From NCBI RefSeq assembly GCF_004136015.1, contig NZ_CP024866.1:865461-929460 (forward strand): DNA of 64,000 nucleotides, in the 5' to 3' direction. Numbering within the stretch: position 1 is the first letter of the stretch; each line of letters opens with the position of its first letter. The stretch comes from Pseudomonas sp. ACM7 (GTDB lineage: Bacteria > Pseudomonadota > Gammaproteobacteria > Pseudomonadales > Pseudomonadaceae). Below are positions 44,141-54,077 of this stretch, piece after piece. The translations under genes and the position numbers were made by a program. The notes under the pieces are model-generated. The model searched no databases, was not told the origin of the DNA, and was given only the letters and a program-made list of their open reading frames with translations.

Positions 44141-45406
44141 TCATTGCGGGCTTTGCGGCGCGGTTGCATCCGGTTCGGGCGCGGGTGCAGCTGCGGGTTC
44201 TTGAGCGGGTTCTTGCGCCGGCTCCGGTGATGGCGACTGGTCAGGCGCTTGCAGCTCTGTTGGCGCCGCCTGAGCAGGTTCTTGTGGCGGCACTTGCGGC
44301 AAAGCCTCGGGGACTGTGTCGGGCGAAGCAGCCGGAATCGGTGCCTGCTCATCCGTCGCCTCTGGCGCCGTAGCCGGCGCCGGGCTGGAGCGGTAGTCGG
44401 CACGGCGCTTGATCTGGAACTCACGCACAGCGTTATTGTGCGCGTCCAGATCATCGGAGAACACGTGGCTGCCATCACCACGAGCAACGAAATAGAGGCT
44501 ATTGCCAGCCACCGGATTCAGCGCTGCATGAATCGCTTCGCGGCCGACCATGGCGATCGGGGTCGGCGGCAGTCCCGAAATCATGTAGGTGTTGTACGGC
44601 GTCGCCTCCTTGAGATGGGCGCGAGTCAATTTGCCGTTGTAACGATCACCGAGGCCGTAGATCACGGTCGGATCAGTCTGCAACAACATGCCTATTTCCA
44701 TGCGCCGTACAAACACGCCAGCGATTTGCCCGCGCTCCTGCGGCACGCCGGTTTCCTTCTCCACCAGCGAGGCCATGATCAGCGCCTGATAGGGCTCGGT
44801 GTACGGCACGTCAGCGGCGCGCTGGCTCCACTCCTTGGCAAGGACTTCGTCGAGGCGGTCGTAGGCTTTTTTCAGCAGCTCGACATCGGTCATGCCGCGC
44901 ACGAAGCGATAGGTGTCAGGGAAGAATCGCCCTTCCGGAAAAATCCCGGTGTGGCCGAGTTTGTCCATCACCTCGCTATCACTCAAACCGTCGAGGGTCT
45001 TTTCAAGTTTTTCATCCTTGGCCAAAGCAGCGCGGACCTGATGGAAATTCCAGCCTTCGACCAGGGTCAGGCTGTACTGAACCATTTCCCCGCGTTTCCA
45101 CAGGTCAATCAGTCCTTCGACAGTCATGCCGGGCTGCATGCGGTATTCGCCCTTGTGTAACGGTTGTTTGGCGAGATTGAAGCGCCAATACACCCGCAGC
45201 CAGAAAGCATCCTTGATGACGCCATCGGCTTCGAGTCGATAGAAGGTGCGGGTCGGTGTCGTGCCTTTTGGCACTTCCAGCAGCTCTTCCTGAGTGATGT
45301 TCAGCGGCTGTTCCAGCGCCGAATGGATTTTCCAGGCGGAAGCGCCCAGACACAGCCCTGCCAGAACCAATCCGGTTTCCAGCAGCAGCAAGAATTTACG
45401 TCTCAC
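44141..45406 (-). CDS. mltG: Endolytic transglycosylase MltG with Pro/Ala-rich tail
   Basis: 421 residues from a GTG start. One membrane segment at about 5-23, a LysM-like subdomain, then the YceG catalytic domain: SLVEKETGVPQERGQIAGVFVRRM (catalytic Glu), LLQTDPTVIYGLG, SPYNTYMISGLPPTPI-type sequence (TPYNTYMISGLPPTPIAMVG) and YFVARGDGSHVFSDDLDAHNNAV. After about residue 340 comes an unusual 80-residue Pro/Ala/Glu-rich low-complexity tail that most MltG proteins lack. Confidence 0.93.
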   Translation of the reverse strand: MRRKFLLLLETGLVLAGLCLGASAWKIHSALEQPLNITQEELLEVPKGTTPTRTFYRLEADGVIKDAFWLRVYWRFNLAKQPLHKGEYRMQPGMTVEGLIDLWKRGEMVQYSLTLVEGWNFHQVRAALAKDEKLEKTLDGLSDSEVMDKLGHTGIFPEGRFFPDTYRFVRGMTDVELLKKAYDRLDEVLAKEWSQRAADVPYTEPYQALIMASLVEKETGVPQERGQIAGVFVRRMEIGMLLQTDPTVIYGLGDRYNGKLTRAHLKEATPYNTYMISGLPPTPIAMVGREAIHAALNPVAGNSLYFVARGDGSHVFSDDLDAHNNAVREFQIKRRADYRSSPAPATAPEATDEQAPIPAASPDTVPEALPQVPPQEPAQAAPTELQAPDQSPSPEPAQEPAQEPAAAPAPEPDATAPQSPQ

Positions 45407-45409
45407 GTA

Positions 45410-46225
45410 TCAAGCATCCAGTAGCGCGCGGGCAATGGTTTGGAGTTTACGGGTGAGCGGACCAACCGGCCAGCTCAGTGCGGCATAGGCGCGCACCGGC
45501 CAAACGCCATACACGCTGTTGCAGACAAAGACTTCATCAGCCCATTGCAGCTGATCGAGGGTGATGTCGGTGATTTGCGTGGGGATCCCCAACGACTCGG
45601 CTTGAAACAATAATTCGGCACGCATCACACCGGCAACGCCACAGCGCTTCAAATCAGCCGTGATCAACACGCCATCGCGGATCAGAAACAGATTGCTGAA
45701 CACGCCTTCAATGACGCGACCCGCCTGATCGAGCATCAAGCCCTCGGCGTGCTCCGTATCTTGCCATTCGGCGCGGGCTATCACTTGTTCCAGACGGTTA
45801 AGGTGTTTGAGGCCGGCAAGCAGTGGCTGCCTGGACAGTCGTGTCGCACAAGGGAACAGGCGAACGCCCTGCTCGCCATGAACGGCAGGATAAGCAGCGG
45901 GTGGATTGCCTTGCAGAATACGTCGGGCTTGAGCCGAGGGATCGGGGGCGTAACCGCGCAGACTGTCGCCGCGGGTGATGATGAGCTTGAGCACGCCCTG
46001 ACCCAGTGCGCTGGCATAGGCCAGCAGCTCACTGCGGATCAACTCATGATCGGCAGTGATCGCCAGGCGTGAACAGCCATCGGCCAGACGCGCCAGATGT
46101 CGGTCCAGCAGCAACGGTTGCCCGCCACGCACGGCAACGGTCTCGAACAGACCATCACCGTAAGCCAGGCCGCGATCCTTCAGCGACAAAGCGTCAGCCG
46201 GCTGACCGTCGACCCAGCTGTCCAT
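45410..46225 (-). CDS. pabC: Aminodeoxychorismate lyase
   Basis: 271 residues, fold-type IV PLP enzyme. RGLAYGDGLFETVAVRGGQPLLLDRHLARL near 18-47, LKLIITRGDS, and EGLMLDQAGRVIEGVFSNLFLI, with Lys in LKHLNRLEQVIARAEW. It makes p-aminobenzoate for folate. The start overlaps the fabF stop (TGATG). Confidence 0.93.
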   Translation of the reverse strand: MDSWVDGQPADALSLKDRGLAYGDGLFETVAVRGGQPLLLDRHLARLADGCSRLAITADHELIRSELLAYASALGQGVLKLIITRGDSLRGYAPDPSAQARRILQGNPPAAYPAVHGEQGVRLFPCATRLSRQPLLAGLKHLNRLEQVIARAEWQDTEHAEGLMLDQAGRVIEGVFSNLFLIRDGVLITADLKRCGVAGVMRAELLFQAESLGIPTQITDITLDQLQWADEVFVCNSVYGVWPVRAYAALSWPVGPLTRKLQTIARALLDA

Positions 46226-47469
46226 CAGTCAGCGAACCGGCGGAACACCAGCGAGCCGTTGGTGCCGCCAAACCCGAAGGAGTTGGACAGCACCACATCG
46301 ATATCCATATTGCGCGCGGTATGCGGTACGAAATCGAGGTCGCAACCTTCGTCCGGCTCATCGAGGTTGATGGTCGGCGGCGCTACCTGGCTGTTGATCG
46401 CCAGCACACTGAAGATCGCCTCGACCGCGCCCGCCGCACCCAACAGGTGACCGGTCATGGACTTGGTCGAACTGACCGCCAGCTTGTAAGCGTGATCGCC
46501 GAACACCGACTTGATCGCACAGGCTTCGGCAAGGTCGCCGGCCGACGTCGAGGTGCCGTGGGCGTTGACGTACTGAACCTGGTCGCCATTGATCTTGGCA
46601 TCGCGCAGCGCATTGGTGATGCAACGTGCAGCACCCGCGCCATCGGCCGGTGGCGAAGTCATGTGGTAAGCATCGCCACTGGTGCCGAAGCCGATCAGCT
46701 CGGCGTAGATCGTCGCGCCACGGGCCTTGGCGTGTTCCAGTTCTTCGAGAACCAGAGCGCCGGCACCGTCGGACAGCACGAAGCCATCACGGCCCTTGTC
46801 CCATGGACGGCTGGCGCGGGTCGGCTCGTCGTTGCGGGTCGACAGTGCGCGGGAGGCACCGAAGCCGCCCATGCCCAGACCGCAAGCTGCCATTTCAGCG
46901 CCGCCGGCAATCATCACGTCGGCTTCGTCGTACATGATGTTGCGTGCCGCCATGCCGATGCAGTGCGTACCGGTGGTACACGCGGTGGCGATGGCGTAGT
47001 TAGGTCCCTGTGCACCCAGATGGATGGACAGAAAACCGGAAATCATATTGATGATCGAGCCAGGCACGAAAAACGGAGAAATCCGTCGTGGGCCGGAATC
47101 ATGCAGCGTGCGGCTGGTTTCTTCGATATTGGTCAGTCCGCCAATACCCGACCCCATGGCCACGCCGATGCGCTCACGGTTGGCGTCGGTGACTTCCAGA
47201 CCGGCGTTACGAACTGCCTGAAAACCTGCGGCCAGACCGTATTGAATGAACAGGTCGAGCTTGCGAGCTTCCTTGACCGACAGGTATTCCTCGACATTGA
47301 AGCCCTTTACCGAGCCGCCAAAACGGGTGGAATAGGCAGAAAGGTCGGTGTGTTCGATCAGACCAATGCCACTGCGGCCAGCCAGAATGCCCTGCCAACT
47401 GCTCGGCACATCCGTGCCCAGTGGCGACAACATACCCATACCGGTGACTACGACGCGTCTACGCGACAC
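46225..47469 (-). CDS. fabF: Beta-ketoacyl-ACP synthase II
   Basis: 414 residues from a GTG at 47469 with AAGGAG 6 nt upstream; a longer ORF to 47502 has no good site. [15 protein letters not shown] at the start. The Cys-His-His triad is in [22 protein letters not shown] and [14 protein letters not shown]. It elongates acyl-ACP, including unsaturated chains. It lies 109 bp below acpP with a terminator-like hairpin between. Confidence 0.96.
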   Translation of the reverse strand: MSRRRVVVTGMGMLSPLGTDVPSSWQGILAGRSGIGLIEHTDLSAYSTRFGGSVKGFNVEEYLSVKEARKLDLFIQYGLAAGFQAVRNAGLEVTDANRERIGVAMGSGIGGLTNIEETSRTLHDSGPRRISPFFVPGSIINMISGFLSIHLGAQGPNYAIATACTTGTHCIGMAARNIMYDEADVMIAGGAEMAACGLGMGGFGASRALSTRNDEPTRASRPWDKGRDGFVLSDGAGALVLEELEHAKARGATIYAELIGFGTSGDAYHMTSPPADGAGAARCITNALRDAKINGDQVQYVNAHGTSTSAGDLAEACAIKSVFGDHAYKLAVSSTKSMTGHLLGAAGAVEAIFSVLAINSQVAPPTINLDEPDEGCDLDFVPHTARNMDIDVVLSNSFGFGGTNGSLVFRRFAD

Positions 47470-47513
47470 AGCACTCTCCTTTTTCAAATGACGACTTTGC
47501 ATCAGGCCTAAAG

Positions 47514-47548
47514 AAAAAACCGCACGCCGTGATGGCAGTGCGGTTTTT
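47514..47548 (-). terminator. Terminator/attenuator between acpP and fabF
   Basis: AAAAACCGCAC and GTGCGGTTTTT form an 11-bp stem, with GCC...GGC pairing inside the loop. It should end most acpP transcripts and lower read-through into fabF. Confidence 0.8.
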
Positions 47549-47577
47549 CCATGACAGCAAGCAACGATTACAAGCTA

Positions 47578-47814
47578 TTAAGCCTGGTGGTTAGTAACGT
47601 AATCGATTGCGGCTTGTACAGTAGTGATCTTCTCAGCTTCTTCGTCAGGAATTTCGGTCTCGAATTCCTCTTCCAGAGCCATCACCAGCTCAACGGTGTC
47701 AAGGGAGTCGGCACCCAGGTCTTCAACGAAGGAAGCAGTGTTGACCACTTCTTCTTCTTTAACGCCCAGTTGCTCAGCAACGATTTTCTTGACGCGCTCT
47801 TCGATGGTGCTCAT
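47578..47814 (-). CDS. acpP: Acyl carrier protein
   Basis: 78 residues, standard length. [23 protein letters not shown] then the phosphopantetheine site [21 protein letters not shown], Ser near residue 37. Strongly acidic. A sigma-70 promoter at 47867-47894 gives it a short leader of its own, as expected for this highly expressed protein. Confidence 0.98.
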   Translation of the reverse strand: MSTIEERVKKIVAEQLGVKEEEVVNTASFVEDLGADSLDTVELVMALEEEFETEIPDEEAEKITTVQAAIDYVTNHQA

Positions 47815-47866
47815 ACCTTGTTTTCACTCCTAATGGACAAATTCAGGCAGCTGGCCAGTGGGTAAG

Positions 47867-47894
47867 TGTATAGAAAGACTTTTCAGTTTTTCAA
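47867..47894 (-). promoter_or_regulatory. Sigma-70 promoter of acpP
   Basis: On the minus strand TTGAAA (47889-47894), a 16-bp spacer and TATACA (47867-47872). The transcript would start near 47860, about 46 nt before the gene. The -35 overlaps a small inverted repeat (CTTTTCAGTT...AACTGAAAG, 47879-47901). Confidence 0.65.
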
Positions 47895-48005
47895 CTGAAA
47901 GCTTCACTCCTCAAACCCGACGACCCTCTGCCTATAAATAGATTGCAGCTTTATAACGGATTTTAGACAGCTCGTATGACATTTTTTTGAAGCGATCCGT
48001 CACAT

Positions 48006-48749
48006 TTAACTCATGTACATCCCGCCGTTCACCGGGATTGTAGCCCCAGTAACGTAAGCCGCACCGTCGGATGCAAGAAAAGCGACCACAGACGCGATCT
48101 CTTGAGCTTGCCCCAGACGGCCCAGCGGAATCTGCGTCTGCAAGGCTTCACGCTGTGCCTCGGGCAGTTCGCGGGTCATATCGGTGTCGATGAACCCAGG
48201 GGCCACCGAGTTTACCGTAATCGAACGCGAACCGACTTCACGCGCCAGCGAACGGCTGAAACCTTCCAGACCGGCCTTGGCGGCTGCGTAGTTTACTTGG
48301 CCTGCGTTGCCCATGGCACCCACAACCGACCCAATACTGATAATTCGTCCCCAACGGGCTTTGGTCATACCGCGCAAAACGCCCTTGGACAGGCGAAACA
48401 GACTGTTCAGGTTGGTATCGACGACGTCATGCCATTCGTCATTTTTCATCCGCATCATCAGATTATCGCGGGTGATACCGGCATTGTTGACCAGGATCGC
48501 CGGCGCACCGAACTGCGATGTAATGCTCGCCAGTACTGCAGCAACGGATTCGTCGCTGGTGACATTGAGTTCCAGGCCAGTGCCTTGAATCCCGCTTTCC
48601 TTCAGGGTTGCCGCAATGCGCTCGGCACCCGAGGCAGACGTCGCGGTGCCGATAACGATGGCGCCCTGACGACCCAGTTCCAGGGCGATAGCCTGGCCGA
48701 TACCGCGGCTCGCGCCAGTGACCAGTGCAACTTTACCTTGCAGACTCAT
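48006..48749 (-). CDS. fabG: 3-oxoacyl-ACP reductase
   Basis: 247 residues, SDR. VALVTGASRGIGQAIALELG near 7-26, NNAGITRDNLMMRM, Ser in ISIGSVVGAMGN, and YAAAKAGLEGFSRSLA with the Tyr/Lys pair. C-terminus GGMYMS. GGAG precedes the ATG. It lies between fabD and acpP in the conserved order. Confidence 0.97.
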   Translation of the reverse strand: MSLQGKVALVTGASRGIGQAIALELGRQGAIVIGTATSASGAERIAATLKESGIQGTGLELNVTSDESVAAVLASITSQFGAPAILVNNAGITRDNLMMRMKNDEWHDVVDTNLNSLFRLSKGVLRGMTKARWGRIISIGSVVGAMGNAGQVNYAAAKAGLEGFSRSLAREVGSRSITVNSVAPGFIDTDMTRELPEAQREALQTQIPLGRLGQAQEIASVVAFLASDGAAYVTGATIPVNGGMYMS

Positions 48750-48765
48750 GCAGGCTTCTCCTGAT

Positions 48766-49704
48766 TCAAGCCAGCGCTGCGCGAGCGGCAGCGAAGGCGT
48801 CGGGGGTATTGAGGTTGGATGTCGACACGCCTTCGGCGCAACGCTTGTTCAAGCCAGCCAGTACTTTACCTGGGCCGCATTCGACCAACTGGGTAGCACC
48901 TTTGGCGGCTAGCGCCTGAACCGATTCGACCCAGCGTACAGGCTTGTAAAGCTGCTCAAGCAGATCGCGCTTGAGGGTTTCCAGATCGGCCGGCACATTG
49001 GCGCTGACGTTCTGAACCACCGGAATCTGCGGCGCCTGCCAGTCGATCGCTGCGATCGACTCGGCGAAACGCTCGGCCGCCGGACGCATCAGCTCGCAAT
49101 GGGACGGCACGCTGACCGGCAACGGCATGGCGCGCTTGGCACCACGGGCCTTGCAGCCTTCGATGGCGCGCTCGACTGCTGCCTTGGCACCGGCGATGAC
49201 CACCTGGCCAGGGGAGTTGAAGTTGACCGCACTGACCACTTCGCCTTGAGCCGCTTCGGCACAGGCTGCCAGCACATCAGCATCGTCCAGACCGAGAATG
49301 GCGGCCATGCCACCTTGTCCGGCCGGAACGGCTTCCTGCATCAACTGACCGCGGCGCTCAACCAACTTCACCGCGTCGCCCAGGCTCAGGCTGCCCGCAG
49401 CGACCAGAGCGCTGTATTCGCCCAGGCTGTGACCGGCAACATAAGCCGGACGCGCACCGCCTTCAGCCAGCCACAGACGCCACAAGGCAATCGAGGCGGT
49501 CAGAATGGCCGGCTGGGTTTTATCGGTTTGATTGAGTTGCTCTTCCGGCCCTTGCTGGGTCAGTGCCCACAGGTCGTAACCCAGAGCATCGGAAGCTTCT
49601 TTGAATGTTTCGAGGACAACCGGATGTTGCGCGCCCAACTCGGCCAGCATGCCGAGGGACTGCGAACCCTGTCCCGGAAAGACGAATGCGAGGGAAGCAG
49701 ACAT
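48766..49704 (-). CDS. fabD: Malonyl-CoA:ACP transacylase
   Basis: 312 residues from ATG 49704 (AGGGG upstream); the ORF extends to 49803 but without support. FVFPGQGSQSLGML at the start, the nucleophile in YVAGHSLGEYSALVAAG (Ser near 92), and His in VSVPSHCELMRPA. It loads malonate onto ACP. Confidence 0.96.
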   Translation of the reverse strand: MSASLAFVFPGQGSQSLGMLAELGAQHPVVLETFKEASDALGYDLWALTQQGPEEQLNQTDKTQPAILTASIALWRLWLAEGGARPAYVAGHSLGEYSALVAAGSLSLGDAVKLVERRGQLMQEAVPAGQGGMAAILGLDDADVLAACAEAAQGEVVSAVNFNSPGQVVIAGAKAAVERAIEGCKARGAKRAMPLPVSVPSHCELMRPAAERFAESIAAIDWQAPQIPVVQNVSANVPADLETLKRDLLEQLYKPVRWVESVQALAAKGATQLVECGPGKVLAGLNKRCAEGVSTSNLNTPDAFAAARAALA

Positions 49705-49829
49705 GTAACAAGCCCCTAATGATCTTGTCGTCGGAGAATTGACGTCCCGCTTGGGGGACGCAAGAAACTGACAGTTGGATGGCAAATTGAACTGAGCGGT
49801 CACATTTAAGCATTGTCCGACGAAAACGC

Positions 49830-50840
49830 CTAAAGCAACAAATCCTCCAGGCGACCGTGAATACGTTCCGGCAGGTTTTCCTGAATCTCGATCAAGGCGC
49901 GCTGAATCGCACTCTGGAAGCCCTGAACCCCCGCCGAACCATGGCTTTTGACCACAATCCCCTGCAACCCGAGGAAGCTTGCGCCGTTATGCCGTGCAGG
50001 CGCCAGATCGGCTTGCAAGCGCTTCATCAGCGGCAGGGCCAGAGCACCGACCACTTTAGTCGCGAGGTTTTTCTTGAACAAGGCTTCGATGCGCGCGGCA
50101 ATCATGGCCGCCAGGCCTTCGCTGGATTTGAGCAGGATATTGCCGACAAAACCGTCACATACCACCACATCTGCCTCGCCACGGTACACACCGTCACCCT
50201 CGACAAAACCGATGTAATTGATGCCGCGAGCACTCTGCAACAAGGTGGCCGCCAGCTTGACCTGCTGGTTGCCCTTGATGTCTTCAGTACCGATGTTCAG
50301 CAGCGCCACTCGCGGACGAACAATGCCCAGGGTTTCCGCCGCCACCGACCCCATCACAGCGAACTGCAACAGATGCTCGGCGCTGCAATCGACATTGGCG
50401 CCCAGGTCGAGCAACTGGCAATAACCTTTCTGCGTCGGAATCGCCGCCACCATCGCCGGCCGATCAATACCCGGCAAGGTCTTGAGCACGAAGCGCGACA
50501 ACGCCATCAGCGCACCGGTATTGCCAGCGCTGACGCAGGCCCGGACCTTGCCATCGCGCAGCAACTCCAGCGCCACGCGCATCGACGAGTCGGGCTTGCC
50601 GCGCAGGGCCTGAGCAGGTTTTTCGTCCATGGTGATGACTTCGGACGCCGGCGCGATCGACAGACGCGAGCGATCCGCAGCCGACTGGCCAGAGAGCAAT
50701 TCTTCAAGGAGGGAGGGTTGACCGACGAGGGTCAGGTGCAGCGAGGGCGTAGCAGACAGGCAAGCAAGGCTGGCCTGAACAATGCTGCGGGGACCGAAGT
50801 CCCCGCCCATTGCGTCAATCGCGATGACTTGAGCAGACAA
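49830..50840 (-). CDS. plsX: Phosphate acyltransferase PlsX
   Basis: 336 residues from a TTG start, 4 bp after rpm[21 protein letters not shown] at the start, [28 protein letters not shown], and [17 protein letters not shown]. It makes acyl-phosphate from acyl-ACP for phospholipid synthesis. The TTG start may limit translation. Confidence 0.95.
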   Translation of the reverse strand: MSAQVIAIDAMGGDFGPRSIVQASLACLSATPSLHLTLVGQPSLLEELLSGQSAADRSRLSIAPASEVITMDEKPAQALRGKPDSSMRVALELLRDGKVRACVSAGNTGALMALSRFVLKTLPGIDRPAMVAAIPTQKGYCQLLDLGANVDCSAEHLLQFAVMGSVAAETLGIVRPRVALLNIGTEDIKGNQQVKLAATLLQSARGINYIGFVEGDGVYRGEADVVVCDGFVGNILLKSSEGLAAMIAARIEALFKKNLATKVVGALALPLMKRLQADLAPARHNGASFLGLQGIVVKSHGSAGVQGFQSAIQRALIEIQENLPERIHGRLEDLLL

Positions 50841-50844
50841 GTGA

Positions 50845-51027
50845 TTACTCGTCAGCGCCCTTGTCGATCACTTTACGGCCACGGTATACGCCTTCTGGCG
50901 ATACGTGGTGACGCAGGTGAATTTCACCGGTGGTTTTTTCTACAGACAGAGTGCTTGCCGTCAGGGCGTCGTGCGAACGACGCATGTCACGGGCAGAGCG
51001 GGATTTTTTGTTCTGCTGAACAGCCAT
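50845..51027 (-). CDS. rpmF: 50S ribosomal protein L32
   Basis: 60 residues: [20 protein letters not shown] then [18 protein letters not shown]. It is the Cys-less (zinc-independent) form usual in gammaproteobacteria. AGGAG precedes the ATG. It sits in the standard yceD-rpmF-plsX order. Confidence 0.97.
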   Translation of the reverse strand: MAVQQNKKSRSARDMRRSHDALTASTLSVEKTTGEIHLRHHVSPEGVYRGRKVIDKGADE

Positions 51028-51040
51028 AATTGATTAACTC

Positions 51041-51568
51041 CTAAACGTTTGGGTCACGCTTTAACTGCGCCAATACACTGAACGGGTTGGACCGCGTTAC
51101 CTCGTCCTCGCTCGGTTCGGGCTCATCGAGACCCGCCGGCTGCTGGCATTCTTCCGGATGATGAGCAGGCACAATGGGCAAGGCGAGCAGAAGCTCCTCC
51201 TCGATCAGTGACTGCAGATCCAATGGATCTTCGCCCAGTTCCAGCACGTCATAACCTTTCGGCAACGACTGGGTATTCGCACCCTCCTTCACCACAGCAT
51301 AACTGCATTCGCTATGGATCGGCAGGGTGACCAGCTCAAGACAACGCTGGCAAACCATTTTGACTTCGGTGTCGATAAAACTGTGAATTACCACAGACTT
51401 ACGTTCATCTCGTTCAAAAACGAATTTAGCCTGCACCGTACCGACAGTGTCGGAAAGCGGGTCGCAGAGTCTCTCCAAATCGGCCAGCAGCAGTTCACCT
51501 TGAAGGGTGGTGCCACGATCAGCCAATTTGCGCGGGTCAACGTGAGGTGGAATCGGGTCATTCAACAT
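51041..51568 (-). CDS. yceD: DUF177 (YceD) family protein
   Basis: 175 residues. FERDERKSVVIHSFIDTEVKMVCQRCLELVTLPIHSE carries the CxRC motif (Cys near 74-77), and YDVLELGEDPLDLQSLIEEELLLALPIVPAH is the acidic DUF177 signature. It is thought to act in 23S rRNA processing or ribosome assembly. First gene of the rpmF-fab cluster, divergent from maf. Confidence 0.93.
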   Translation of the reverse strand: MLNDPIPPHVDPRKLADRGTTLQGELLLADLERLCDPLSDTVGTVQAKFVFERDERKSVVIHSFIDTEVKMVCQRCLELVTLPIHSECSYAVVKEGANTQSLPKGYDVLELGEDPLDLQSLIEEELLLALPIVPAHHPEECQQPAGLDEPEPSEDEVTRSNPFSVLAQLKRDPNV

Positions 51569-51674
51569 AGGCGCAGCATTATAGGGATGCCCCCAGCCAT
51601 GTCAAAGGAAATTCAGCCCTGTCCGTCACTTGCAAGCCTCCGCTAGAATTCGCGCCTGTCTTCTGGAGATGCGC

Positions 51675-52253
51675 ATGCTGCCTTTATTACTCGCTTCAAG
51701 CTCGGTTTATCGCCGGGAATTGCTGGCCCGCTTGCAGCTGCCGTTTATCTGCAGCTCGCCGGATATTGACGAAAGCCATCGTCCGGACGAGTCCGCCATC
51801 GAGCTGGTCAAGCGCCTCGCCGAGGAAAAAGCACGTGCGTTGGCCAGCAGCCATCCCGCTCATCTGATTATCGGCTCCGATCAGGTCGCGGTGCTTGGCG
51901 AACGGATTATCGGCAAACCGCACACCTTCGAAAAGGCCCGCGAACAATTGTTGGCTTCGAGCGGTGCCAGCGTGACCTTCCTCACCGGCCTGGCGCTGCT
52001 CAACAGCCAGACCGGTGAATGCCAGGTCGACTGCGTGCCGTTCACCGTGCACATGCGCACGCTCGACACCGCACGCATCGAACGCTACCTGCGCGCCGAA
52101 CAGCCCTACGATTGCGCTGGCAGCTTCAAAGCCGAGGGTTTGGGGGCGAGCCTGTTTCAAAGCACCGAAGGCCCTGACGCCACCAGCCTGATCGGCCTGC
52201 CATTGATTCGCCTGGTGGACATGCTGCTGGCCGAAGGCGTGCAGATACCTTAA
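51675..52253 (+). CDS. maf: Maf-like nucleotide pyrophosphatase (YceF type)
   Basis: 192 residues from ATG 51675, 6-7 nt after GGAG; earlier starts lack proper spacing. LLLASSSVYRRELLARLQLPF, DIDESHRPDESAIELVKRLAEEKA, LIIGSDQVAVLGERIIGKP and DCAGSFKAEGLGASLF match E. coli YceF, a 7-methyl-GTP pyrophosphatase. A class A repeat begins within 4 bp of the stop. Confidence 0.94.
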   Translation: MLPLLLASSSVYRRELLARLQLPFICSSPDIDESHRPDESAIELVKRLAEEKARALASSHPAHLIIGSDQVAVLGERIIGKPHTFEKAREQLLASSGASVTFLTGLALLNSQTGECQVDCVPFTVHMRTLDTARIERYLRAEQPYDCAGSFKAEGLGASLFQSTEGPDATSLIGLPLIRLVDMLLAEGVQIP

Positions 52254-52256
52254 AGA

Positions 52257-52353
52257 TCAAAAGATCGCAGCCTCGTTTCACTCGACAGCTCCTACAAGGG
52301 ATACGCATTTCAATGTAGGAGCTGTCGAGTGAAACGAGGCTGCGATCTTTTGA
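52257..52353. repeat. Class A palindromic repeat, 40-bp perfect arms
   Basis: Arms 52257-52296 and 52314-52353 are perfect complements over 40 bp, with a 17-bp spacer. The outer ends contain TCAAAAGATCGCAGCCTCGT and the inner ends CAGCTCCTACA. It lies between maf and sppA. Confidence 0.95.
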
Positions 52354-52357
52354 CTTT

Positions 52358-52386
52358 AAAAAAACCGGCAAAAAGCCGGTTTTTTT
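52358..52386. terminator. Bidirectional terminator of maf and sppA
   Basis: AAAAAAACCGGC / GCCGGTTTTTTT with loop AAAAA. Confidence 0.9.
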
Positions 52387-52400
52387 ATGCAGCCATAGAA

Positions 52401-53390
52401 TCAGCGCAACGAAGGCCCCTGGAAGCCCATCCACATCGCCAGATGCTCAGCCACGCTGGCACCGAGTTTTTTCGAGAAGCGATCGAACGGCGATTCCTGA
52501 ACAGTGAAGTCCACCAGCTCTTTCTCGCCAATGACATCACGGGCCACCGAACTGGCATTGCCCAGGCCATCGATCAACCCCAGCGGCAGTGCCTGCTCGC
52601 CCGACCAGACCAACCCGGAGAACAACTCTGGATGCTCCTTGTCCTTGAGGCGGTCGCCACGACCTTTCTTGACGCTGCTGATGAATTGCTGATGAGTGGT
52701 ATCGAGCACACCCTGCCAGAACTGAGTTTCTTCAGGCTTCTGCGGCTGGAACGGATCGAGGAACGATTTGTGCTCGCCGGAGGTGTAAGTGCGACGCTCG
52801 ACACCCAGCTTCTCCATCGTCCCGACAAAGCCATAACCGGCCGCCGTCACACCAATGGAACCTACCAGGCTCGCCTTGTCGGCGTAGATCTGATCTGCCG
52901 CGCTTGCGATGTAATAAGCACCGGAAGCGCCCAAATCCGAGATTACCGCGTAAACCTTGGTATCCGGATGCAGGCCGCGCAAACGGCGGATCTCGTCATA
53001 GACGTAGCCCGACTGCACCGGACTGCCGCCCGGACTGTTGATTCGCAGGATGACACCTTTGACCTTCTCGTCCTCGAACGCTGCACGCAGGCTGCCGACG
53101 ATGTTATCAGCGCTGGCAGGCTCCTTGTCGGCGATCATGCCGGTCACGTCGATCAGCGCGGTGTAGGTGCCACTGCGAGTGGCGGCTTTTTCCATGTCCA
53201 TCAACGGCGTGAACAGGATCAACGCGCCAAACAGGTACACAAAGGTCAGCAGCTTGAAGAAAATCCCCCAGCGACGGGACCTGCGCTGCTCCTGCACGCC
53301 AGCTAGCAGGGTCTTTTCCAGCAGCTTCCAGCTTTTCTCGTCACCGCTCTCTGCGCTCGCCTTGGCGGGCGCTTTCCATTCGTCGGTCAT
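52401..53390 (-). CDS. sppA: Signal peptide peptidase SppA (short type)
   Basis: 329 residues. One membrane segment near 43-62 (WGIFFKLLTFVYLFGALILF). Serine protease motif LGASGAYYIASAADQIYADKASLVGSIGV with Ser near 166 and Lys shortly after; GSPVQSGYVYDEI precedes it. It degrades cleaved signal peptides in the inner membrane. It is below the HAD gene in a sppA-HAD-rluC run. Confidence 0.93.
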   Translation of the reverse strand: MTDEWKAPAKASAESGDEKSWKLLEKTLLAGVQEQRRSRRWGIFFKLLTFVYLFGALILFTPLMDMEKAATRSGTYTALIDVTGMIADKEPASADNIVGSLRAAFEDEKVKGVILRINSPGGSPVQSGYVYDEIRRLRGLHPDTKVYAVISDLGASGAYYIASAADQIYADKASLVGSIGVTAAGYGFVGTMEKLGVERRTYTSGEHKSFLDPFQPQKPEETQFWQGVLDTTHQQFISSVKKGRGDRLKDKEHPELFSGLVWSGEQALPLGLIDGLGNASSVARDVIGEKELVDFTVQESPFDRFSKKLGASVAEHLAMWMGFQGPSLR

Positions 53391-53414
53391 GACATCTACC
53401 CCAGCAAAAACCTA

Positions 53415-54077
53415 TTAAGCCCGCTGACTCAGCCAGGCATGCAATTCTGAAAAACGATCAATGGCCAGTGCCGGCTCGAACAACTTCAACGCTTCGATCG
53501 ATTGCGCGCCATAGCTGACGGCCACCGAATCCATGCCGGCGTTGCGCGCCATCTGCAAGTCAAAGGACGAATCGCCCACCATCAGCGCCTGCTCCGGGCG
53601 AACCTCGCAGTGAGCGAGGATCTGCTCAAGCATCAGCGGATGGGGTTTGCTGGCGGTTTCGTCGGCCGCGCGGGTGATGTCGAAATATTCTTCCCAGCCG
53701 TGAGACTTCAGCACCCGATCCAGTCCGCGACGAGCCTTGCCGGTCGCGACCGCCAAGTGATAACCCTCGGCGCGAAACGCTTCCATCGACTCGACCACAC
53801 CCTCGAACAACGGCGAAGGAACAGCCTCAGAGGCGATGTAGTGATCAGCATAGTGCTGACGGAAGGCTACCAATTCTTCTTCGCCGATTTCCGGATACAA
53901 CGTGCGAATCGCTTCCGGCAGACCCAGACCGATGATGCCCTTGACGGCAAAATCATCGCGCAACTGAAATCCGGATCGCTCGGACGCGACATGCATTGAC
54001 TCGACAATCCGACCAATGGAGTCGGCGAGAGTGCCGTCCCAATCGAAAATCAGCAGCTTGTAATCAGATGGGTGCAC
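53415..54077 (-). CDS. HAD family phosphatase (phosphoglycolate phosphatase-like)
   Basis: 220 residues from a GTG with GGAG 7 nt upstream; it overlaps the rluC stop by 14 nt. HAD motifs: [13 protein letters not shown] near 8-20, [16 protein letters not shown], and [38 protein letters not shown]. Subfamily 1 cap. The small-molecule substrate is unknown; conserved next to rluC. Confidence 0.9.
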   Translation of the reverse strand: MHPSDYKLLIFDWDGTLADSIGRIVESMHVASERSGFQLRDDFAVKGIIGLGLPEAIRTLYPEIGEEELVAFRQHYADHYIASEAVPSPLFEGVVESMEAFRAEGYHLAVATGKARRGLDRVLKSHGWEEYFDITRAADETASKPHPLMLEQILAHCEVRPEQALMVGDSSFDLQMARNAGMDSVAVSYGAQSIEALKLFEPALAIDRFSELHAWLSQRA

